Below are positions 36,224 through 41,516 of a stretch of 41,516 bases of DNA, piece by piece. The DNA comes from Barthelona sp. PAP020 (lineage: Eukaryota > Metamonada: BaSk clade): NCBI GenBank assembly GCA_040182905.1, contig JARQWU010000012.1, positions 1 to 41,516 on the forward strand. The letters run 5' to 3'. How positions within the stretch are numbered: the first letter of the stretch is position 1; the number at the start of each line of letters is the position of its first letter. The position numbers were made by a program, and so were the translations under genes. The notes under the pieces are model-generated. The model searched no databases. It saw only the letters and a list, made by a program, of their open reading frames with translations, and had not been told where the DNA came from.

Positions 36224-36890
36224 ATGTCGAAAACAGAACTTACTTCAGAACAACCTTCTTATCGGACACCAAAAGATGCTTCTCCTGGGAATTTTCCTAG
36301 TCTTTGGACTTCAGAATCTTTTAATCGACAATGGTCTTTTGCTAGGATAGTAGTGAGCCATTCTCGCTGTTTGAGTGCAGTTTCTTCGGCTGGAGAAACT
36401 ATGTCAGAGCTAGAGTTTGGAGTTACACGACCCGATCAAATTGATACTGAAGAGATTCTCAAGAATGATGGCTCAACTCATAATTTAGCCCAAGTCAGGT
36501 GTGGCCATCTATGGAACGAGCGGTTAATTTTGGATATGGAGTTTAAAGATAAAAAAAGATACTCTAATGCGCTCCGATTCCTCTGGAGAGATAATGAACC
36601 AATTAGATTCCGTTGGATTTCAAGGAACAACCCATCAGAATTTTGTATCACTCATCTTAGATCTGTTAAAACAGTGCATAGCATGCTATCCAAGTGCAGT
36701 TATTAACCTCACTTTTGAAAAAGGTGAGCAAAATGGACACAAAATCTTCATACACTCGTCCTCAATGATCGTGAAGAGAACTTTCAACTCTGCACACCAA
36801 AATCATTCTTTGATGTTGTAGAACATTACTTCAACAAAAGGGTACATTCAAAGGGGATAGAAAAAAGCTGTTATTCGCTTCCGGATTTTT
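36224..36890 (+). pseudogene. Degenerate retroelement pol fragment, possibly Bel/Pao-like RT
   Basis: The frame from 36224 reaches 36706. Near its end it has DMEFKDKKRYSNALRFLWRDN, resembling the Bel/Pao reverse-transcriptase block in which ALRFLW follows the first catalytic Asp region. The continuation expected of that family (an FGxTSSPF-like block) is best seen in another frame at about 36610-36680 (VGFQGTTHQNFVSLILDLL), implying a frameshift. No YxDD motif is found downstream. Base composition is higher in G+C than host genes. The family call rests on one motif; a generic retroelement remnant is the safe reading. Confidence 0.4.
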
Positions 36891-37275
36891 GAAGATTCAC
36901 GTGATACAGATACACAACACATATACTCTGTGCCACTTGTCCAACAAACATGCACTCGGTACAGCAAGTATGGATTGTTGAATGCCATCTGTGTTAGCAA
37001 ATCGCTAAACAACAAAGCTTTTTGTGTACTATGTTCAACACTTCCGAAAAATCTTGCCATTTCAGAAGAACAACTCAAACATTGTGCGGTTGTTTCTCCT
37101 TAAGCTCGTATTACGTTTTATCTACTTGATGATTCATACATTCACAAACTTTGGGGCTTGAGAGTTGCTGAAGAACGATATCTGTATTTAACAGGCAGCC
37201 ACTTGAATAGTGAGTACCTTTGGAATCTTCCAGCACTGTACCTTCAAAAAGGTGGACCCTGGGTTGTTCATTACT
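36855..37275 (+). pseudogene. Broken open frame between the two RT remnants
   Basis: One frame reads almost continuously here (including FRIFEDSRDTDTQH, SVPLVQQTCTRY and, after a TAA near 37100, ITFYLLDDSYIHKLWGLRV and NLPALYLQKGGPW). It has ordinary protein-like composition rather than A+T noise but is interrupted by stops. I do not recognise the domain; position suggests part of a retroelement polyprotein. Confidence 0.4.
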
Positions 37276-38178
37276 GACCTTGATATTATACGAAAAGCTT
37301 CCATAACTGGAATTACTCCAACAATCAGTGCAGAAGAAGTTCTCTCTGCAATAAAAACTATTGAATCACATGAAACGCTTGATGTGTTTGGCTGGAATGT
37401 AATGTTATTACAAGCTGCATGTCAAAATAAAACGTTTAAAATATTATTTACGGATTATATTCAACAAATTGTTGAAGGAAAAATTCCAGACCAACTCAGA
37501 ATTGGAAAATTGATCCCATTACGTAAAGACAAGGGTATTAGACTCATTGTTGTTGGATCATTATTCCTAAAAATTGCTGAAAAGGTGGTATTTTCAAGAA
37601 TAAAAATGAGTTGTCTGAACAAAATCAATTCATTCCAATATGGTGTTGGAATCAAGCATGGGTGTGCAGTTATCACTGAAAATGTGAGAAAACTGATAAA
37701 AACACACTCAGTTGTAAGTTTAGATTTTACAAACGCTTACAACACAGTAAAAAGAAATGCTTGTTTACCTAATTGGGTAGAATTGAATGAGTTTCGTCCA
37801 TTTTTGGATTGTTTATTAAGTAAACACACCATTGCAAAATATGGAAAATATAATTTCAAAATGGGTAGTGGTGTACCTCAAGGAGGTGCATTAAGTCCTT
37901 TATTATTTTCTATTGCTATGCATAAAGTGTTAGATTTATTAAATAAACAATTTAAAGATATCAAAATTTTTGCATATCTTGATGACGTATATTTAGTTAT
38001 CAAACCTGGTTTTTCTGGTAATATAAACGATATTTATAAATCAGTTGAACAATTTAGTGAACCAATAGGTTTGAAATTAAATAAATCAAAATGCAAAATT
38101 TTAAAAAGTGTTGATTCTGTTCTTGGAACTCCTATTCATTCATGCTTAACTCCAAAGAAACAATCTAAATATACTTAA
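37210..38178 (+). pseudogene. Reverse transcriptase fragment, non-LTR-like
   Basis: Open for 322 codons from a GTG, with no ATG until well inside the domain, so it is a 5'-truncated fragment. RT blocks run in order: a fingers region with QLRIGKLIPLRKDKGIRLIVVG, QYGVGIKHGC, the first Asp block VSLDFTNAYNTVKR, GVPQGGALSPLLFSIAM, the catalytic FAYLDDVYLV, and GLKLNKSKCKIL. All three catalytic Asp are present. The layout fits non-LTR (LINE-like) elements with the QFGVG...GC variant block. It stops shortly after the thumb, with no endonuclease or RNase H attached. Codons are as A+T-rich as host genes. Confidence 0.8.
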
Positions 38179-38180
38179 AT

Positions 38181-38619
38181 TTTTGCAAACATAAAAATGT
38201 CCTTTGAAAAAAAAATAGACATAAATAAATTACATATATATTGTTCACATCTTTGAAAGAAGAAAAATCACATTTTAATCAATAATGAAAAACTTATGTT
38301 ATTAAATAAACAAATATCAAATAAAAGATCAAAAGAGAATAACATTGATGAATTAAAGGTGAGGAAGTTGAAAAAAATACTTCAAAGAACAATTCTTTTT
38401 TGCATTTTTTTTCTCAAAATAATTTAAATTTTTCATTTTCAGAACCTTTTTTTGTACAAATGATTTTCAAATTATAAATAAAAGCATAATAAGACGAATT
38501 TAGTCAAATTGTTACTTTATAAGGGTTAAATTCTTCATTGTTGTAAAAATAATAAATTTCAAAAATAAAAAAACTCCATTTTACCATAAATCTCTCAAAT
38601 ACAAATGGAAAAACGCACT
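38181..38619. other. Very A+T-rich intergenic region, no gene
   Basis: The sequence after the RT fragment is among the most A+T-rich in the window, with A and T runs and no open frame of interest. It may include the 3' tail of the retroelement and the 3' end of the following minus-strand gene. Confidence 0.45.
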
Positions 38620-39198
38620 TTATAAATCATCAGCAATCACAATTCCTAATGATGAATTTCTTGCTTTCCTATGTACCATATATTTTGCGGATCTAGAAGT
38701 CGAAGTTAAATAATGAAGATAATAAATCGTACCCAGAACAATCAACAGCACAAAAAAAAATTTAAAAAAATTGGTGATTTTCAGAAAAAAAGAACTTGAC
38801 TGTGACGACAAATAGTTTAGTTCAGAAAGAACACAATCAATTGATTTGATAACAACATCAAAATGAGATTGAATGTTTTGCAAACTTTTCTTCAGATTGT
38901 TATTTGTGCCTAAATTATTAATAATTGTGGTATTAATCAATTTACATTGCTTTAAATTAAAAATACAATGTTTGGAAAGATTTTTTGAAACAATGGCTTT
39001 TTGTTCTGTTCCAATAACACAATAATCTCTTATAACAGAACTTAAAGTATTCAAATCATTTAAAACTTTTTCCAAATTGTCAACAAAATTATCTATTTGA
39101 GATTCATTTTGAAAACTATTAATTAATTCATCAAACAAGGTTTGCAACAGCTTTGCTTCAACTATATAACCATCGACAGTTTCTGGAAGATCATTCAT
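38620..39198 (-). CDS. Small tail-anchored-type membrane protein, unknown
   Basis: This 192-residue protein has helical heptad-like stretches from ~10 to 135 (LLQTLFDELINSF, FVDNLEKVLNDLNTLSSVI, SLQNIQSHFDVVIKSIDCVLSEL) and one membrane segment at ~145-165 (FFKFFFVLLIVLGTIYYL), then ~25 polar residues. The layout is like SNARE or SNARE-associated proteins, or another tail-anchored ER/Golgi protein. I cannot see a clear central-layer Gln or Arg that would establish a SNARE. No signal peptide. Isolated from other genes, near retroelement debris. Confidence 0.6.
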   Translation of the reverse strand: MNDLPETVDGYIVEAKLLQTLFDELINSFQNESQIDNFVDNLEKVLNDLNTLSSVIRDYCVIGTEQKAIVSKNLSKHCIFNLKQCKLINTTIINNLGTNNNLKKSLQNIQSHFDVVIKSIDCVLSELNYLSSQSSSFFLKITNFFKFFFVLLIVLGTIYYLHYLTSTSRSAKYMVHRKARNSSLGIVIADDL

Positions 39199-39725
39199 TA
39201 ACTACAAAAAATATTGTTAGCGGTTCAAACCAATGGCAAACAATGAAAAGAGTATGTGCAATGAAAAATTTAATCTTACGAAAGAATAATAGGGAAAAGA
39301 AAACCAACTAAACTGCTTTTAAAAACATTTGCTAATGTGATTCATTAACTGTGCTCGCATTATACAATCAATTCATCCCTAATGTAGAACTAGTGTTACA
39401 AGATAATTTTTTGGATTATGTCTCAAATTTGAAATGGTTTAGAAGATGATTACACAACCAAATGAAAAAAGAACATTATTTGCACAAAAATAAAGTCTCT
39501 ATATCCTCAAATGATTCGGTTAACACAGAAACAAATTCAAAAAAGTGTCTCAAATTCCTTTAATCATCAAAGAAAAGAAAATTAAAGGCAATAACTAGAC
39601 AATAAGAAATAGCATAGTAAGTTTCAAGAAGCTTCAAAACTGTTTATGAAAGAAATCAAGAGTCCATTTTAAAATGACGCTTTGAGACATTGTCGAATTG
39701 ATTAATGATCATCAATATCATCATC
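39199..39725. other. Gene-free region, about 530 bases
   Basis: No open frame, RNA gene or internal repeat that I can support. It should contain the promoter of the minus-strand gene ending at 38620. Confidence 0.45.
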
Positions 39726-40450
39726 CTAATAACTGCCATTGCTTTGCTCACTTATAGATGAGTACATGTTAGCACCATTTATCTCTTTGAAGTTGACGAA
39801 GTCCCAGCATATATCAATAATCATATTGTATTCTTCTTGATTCATGGAAATACCAACAGCTACCAATTGTCTTACAACTTGAGTATCAATGTTCAAAACG
39901 ATGAGATTCGATAACAAACTACCATCCTTTGCTAATTTAATGAGTTCTTTTTGATGTGAGTTGTCATATTCAATGACAATTGAATAAACCTTGAGTGTGT
40001 TATTGGCACATTTTTCACACAATATACGTGTCTTGTCAAATGATATTGCAGAGGAAAAAGATACATTGAATTTAAACCAATCTCAACAAACCTTTTGAAT
40101 TTGCTGAGAGCTATCCAAATTGTAAAGTGTAATCCATCCATCTTTAGATATAACAAGTTGGATTTTAGGAATTAGGAAATGAAGAGGCCACCACCAGATT
40201 ATTAAATGTGTGAATAAATAACCGTTCTCCATATTCGGTAGTTTAACATTGGCTGCGCAATCACCAACAGCTATGACACTCTATTTTGATCAAATGTTTC
40301 AACAACAAAATTATTATCAGAGTCAACCAAATAAGCAATTGAATCAATAGAAATTAAAAAATATTTGTATTTGTGATCTGTTGAGAGCTTTATTTGTTTC
40401 ATTATTGATTTTCTTCCATAATATGTTGTGATGTGTCTTATTTTCAATTT
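39726..40450 (-). pseudogene. Broken beta-propeller-like gene
   Basis: Read on the minus strand, protein-like segments continue across at least two breaks: YFLISIDSIAYLVDSDN and VVETFDQNR, a frame change near 40272-40282, then VIAVGDCAANVKLPN and LVISKDGWITLYNLDSSQQ, an in-frame TGA at 40083-40085, then FSSAISFDKTRILCEKC and a final frame to TAA after ISEQSNGSY. The SKDGWITLYNLD unit looks like a WD40 or similar propeller blade, and the C-terminal ~60 residues are helical. No intron matching this window's consensus removes the breaks. It is most likely a decaying gene copy. Confidence 0.6.
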
Positions 40451-40866
40451 AAATGAACATAGTGAGACTCAAATAATTTGTTAAAACTTTAAATTTATCA
40501 AATAAAGAATGATCAATTTTTCCAGGTCTCACAGTATTGAGGGCATATGCAAATAAAAAAAAAAAGAATAGTGTTTATTTGGTTAAAGGCTTTTGAGTCC
40601 CGATTGATCTGTTGAAAAACTTTAGATTTTTTAAGGTAAAGTTTAAACTTTAAAATTTTGCTTTTGCAAAAATGCAAAAAAATAGGAATGAGGAATTTCT
40701 CCGAAATTCTTACTTGATCGTTCAAATTACATTTCAGTCCCTCAATTCCCTCTTGGGATTTTGACTGAAATTTGCTAGAATGAGTTTTCTGAGTTTACTT
40801 TCTTTGTGAATAAATATAGTTGTTTCACAATTGAACCAATTTTTCTTGTTTTTTTTGCAGATAATT

Positions 40867-41082
40867 GATTTATTAGATATTTATGAGGTATGAGTTGTTC
40901 AGTGAACAACGAAACGAGTTAGCTAAAGGTTTGGGAAAAACTCACGTGGATTCAGATGCCCAAGTAACTAAAAAAATTGGACCTAAAGGTGGTCAAGAAA
41001 CAATAAACAAAGGAAGTGATATTTGATGACCTCTTTATATTTCCAATAAATTCCGTTCATTGAGCATGAACTTCCACATTAA
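40867..41082 (+). repeat. Dispersed repeat, better-preserved copy (partner at 15619-15834)
   Basis: Near-identical over its length to the reverse complement of 15619-15834. Similarity starts near GATTTATTAGATATTTATGAGG and ends at CTTCCACATT, beyond which the two loci differ. It contains an uninterrupted 47-codon frame at 40883-41026. Confidence 0.9.
40883..41026 (+). CDS. Short ORF carried by the dispersed repeat (47 aa)
   Basis: The frame reads MRYELFSEQR, then NELAKGLGKTHVDSD, then QVTKKIGPKGGQE and INKGSDI before TGA. Composition is balanced and protein-like, unlike the flanking DNA. It may be the last exon or truncated 3' end of a larger gene or element gene; TTTTTTTGCAG lies just upstream and could be a splice acceptor, although it does not match the TAG acceptors in this window. 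In the 15.6-kb copy the frame is destroyed. I do not recognise the family. Confidence 0.4.
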   Translation: MRYELFSEQRNELAKGLGKTHVDSDAQVTKKIGPKGGQETINKGSDI

Positions 41083-41257
41083 ATGAATTTTTACATTTTA
41101 CATTAATTTGTCTTTATTTTTATATGGTCTAATATAATTTTGAATAGTTAATAATTCTTCTTTCAAATAATTTTTAATTATATTTATTTCTAAATTGTTA
41201 CATACATTTTCAATACAATTTTAACAGTGAAATCCACACTTTTAATAATATTTTGTG

Positions 41258-41330
41258 TCCGATATAGTCTACTTGGTTAGGATAGTGGGTTTTCACCCCG
41301 CAGAACCGGGTTCGAATCCCGGTATCGGAG
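41258..41330 (+). tRNA. tRNA-Glu (TTC anticodon)
   Basis: A full cloverleaf of 73 nt without intron. The acceptor stem TCCGATA pairs with TATCGGA and the discriminator is G. The anticodon stem GTGGG/CCCGC closes loop TTTTCAC, with anticodon TTC. The T arm is CCGGG-TTCGAAT-CCCGG. Internal A-box and B-box (GGTTCGAATCC) elements are present. The acceptor and T-arm bases match other eukaryotic tRNA-Glu genes. Confidence 0.96.
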
Positions 41331-41333
41331 TTG

Positions 41334-41338
41334 TTTTT
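41334..41338 (+). terminator. RNA polymerase III terminator of tRNA-Glu
   Basis: Five T on the sense strand, three bases after the tRNA 3' end, as expected for Pol III. Confidence 0.75.
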
Positions 41339-41453
41339 AACAAATTTCTCAAAGGGTGAGGATCGAGTCTGTGATATCTGGATTGCACACAAATTCACTT
41401 TAGACGAAAGGGCAAAATTTCACTCGACAAAATAATAAACATTTGATAAAAGC

Positions 41454-41516
41454 TTTTACTGTTCAAGGTTAGAGTTTGGGTTACTTGTCACTGGTCTGTT
41501 GTGCGTAGATTGGTTC
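41454..41516 (+). repeat. Window-end sequence similar to window start
   Basis: It aligns in the same orientation with about bases 1-62, sharing TTAGAGTTTGG, TACTTG, ACTG, TGCGT and TGGTTC in order with small indels. The copy continues past the window edge, so its full extent is unseen. Confidence 0.6.

Larger units (their letters stand above)
35370..38180 (+). mobile_element. Composite retroelement graveyard
   Basis: At least two different reverse-transcriptase remnants sit side by side with broken coding frames, and no host gene lies between. I found no long terminal repeats or target-site duplications by eye. This looks like repeated insertion and decay at one site. Confidence 0.6.

Noticed and set aside
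36408-36430. TAGAGTTTGGAGTTAC resembling the window-edge repeat
   Set aside because: The match is only about 16 bases and does not extend, so chance similarity is more likely.
41210-41398. A 62-codon minus-strand frame over the tRNA gene
   Set aside because: It is the reverse complement of tRNA-Glu and its flanks.
1-41516. CRISPR arrays, prophage modules or bacterial operons
   Set aside because: No regularly spaced repeats, and the gene content, introns and A+T-rich nuclear character are eukaryotic; the phage-like gene at 21.7 kb stands alone.

Overview
The window is nuclear DNA of an A+T-rich, gene-dense protist. The genes are eukaryotic: cytosolic ribosomal proteins uL4 and eL34, eIF3b, beta-tubulin, the RNA polymerase subunit RPB6, DNA polymerase epsilon subunit B, ALG13 and MPDU1. 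Most are single uninterrupted reading frames. I found only three introns, of 38, 73 and 40 nt, and all three have the same form (GTAT at the 5' end, CTAAY 6-7 nt before a terminal TAG). TAA, TAG and TGA all serve as stops. Beta-tubulin together with a BBS3-like ARL6 GTPase suggests a lineage that builds a flagellum. The low G+C, scarce short introns and a large U-box/ankyrin protein would fit a heterolobosean amoeboflagellate (Naegleria/Willaertia type). That placement is an inference, and other A+T-rich amoebae or flagellates are not excluded.

Layout. 1-843: no gene, with repeat-like DNA at the left edge. 844-8487: NADAR protein, a large protein with a possible degenerate XPG/asteroid-like fold, ALG13, RPL4, EIF3B (divergent from RPL4) and spliced RPL34. 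9138-12939: a coiled-coil protein, a carnosine N-methyltransferase homologue broken by a +1 shift, and intronless beta-tubulin. 13113-17795, minus strand: a Gln-rich four-span membrane protein, MPDU1, and a Ser/Asn-rich single-span protein, with a gene-poor gap holding a decayed repeat copy. 18090-21046, plus strand: a tight run of ARL6, ZSWIM7, an unknown helical protein and DIMT1. 21405-22148: a dispersed repeat followed by a gene that looks like a phage/bacterial protein family. 22376-25924: POLE2 and an RPA70N-like protein in divergent orientation. 26775-31556: a 1369-residue U-box/ankyrin protein and RPB6.

31947-32678 spans a 10-N assembly gap. The start of a stomatin/SPFH gene lies on the left and the 3' end of a cytosolic isoleucyl-tRNA synthetase gene on the right, so several kilobases are probably missing. 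32819-33132 carries a G-rich tract and a second copy of the 21.4-kb repeat, followed by a type I membrane protein. 35.4-38.2 kb is a retroelement graveyard with remnants of two different reverse transcriptases. The right end holds a tail-anchored protein, a broken beta-propeller-like pseudogene, a second and better-preserved copy of the 15.6-kb repeat, and a tRNA-Glu(TTC) gene. The window ends in sequence resembling its own first 60 bases.

Functional links. ALG13 and MPDU1 both serve dolichol-linked N-glycan assembly. RPL4, RPL34, EIF3B, DIMT1, IleRS and tRNA-Glu serve translation. POLE2, the RPA70N-like protein and ZSWIM7 point to replication and recombination. These are scattered housekeeping genes rather than a single system. 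The least ordinary content is the phage-like gene beside a dispersed repeat, the two repeat families, and several altered key residues (ALG13 His, the PIN-like acidic residues, beta-tubulin drug-site positions).
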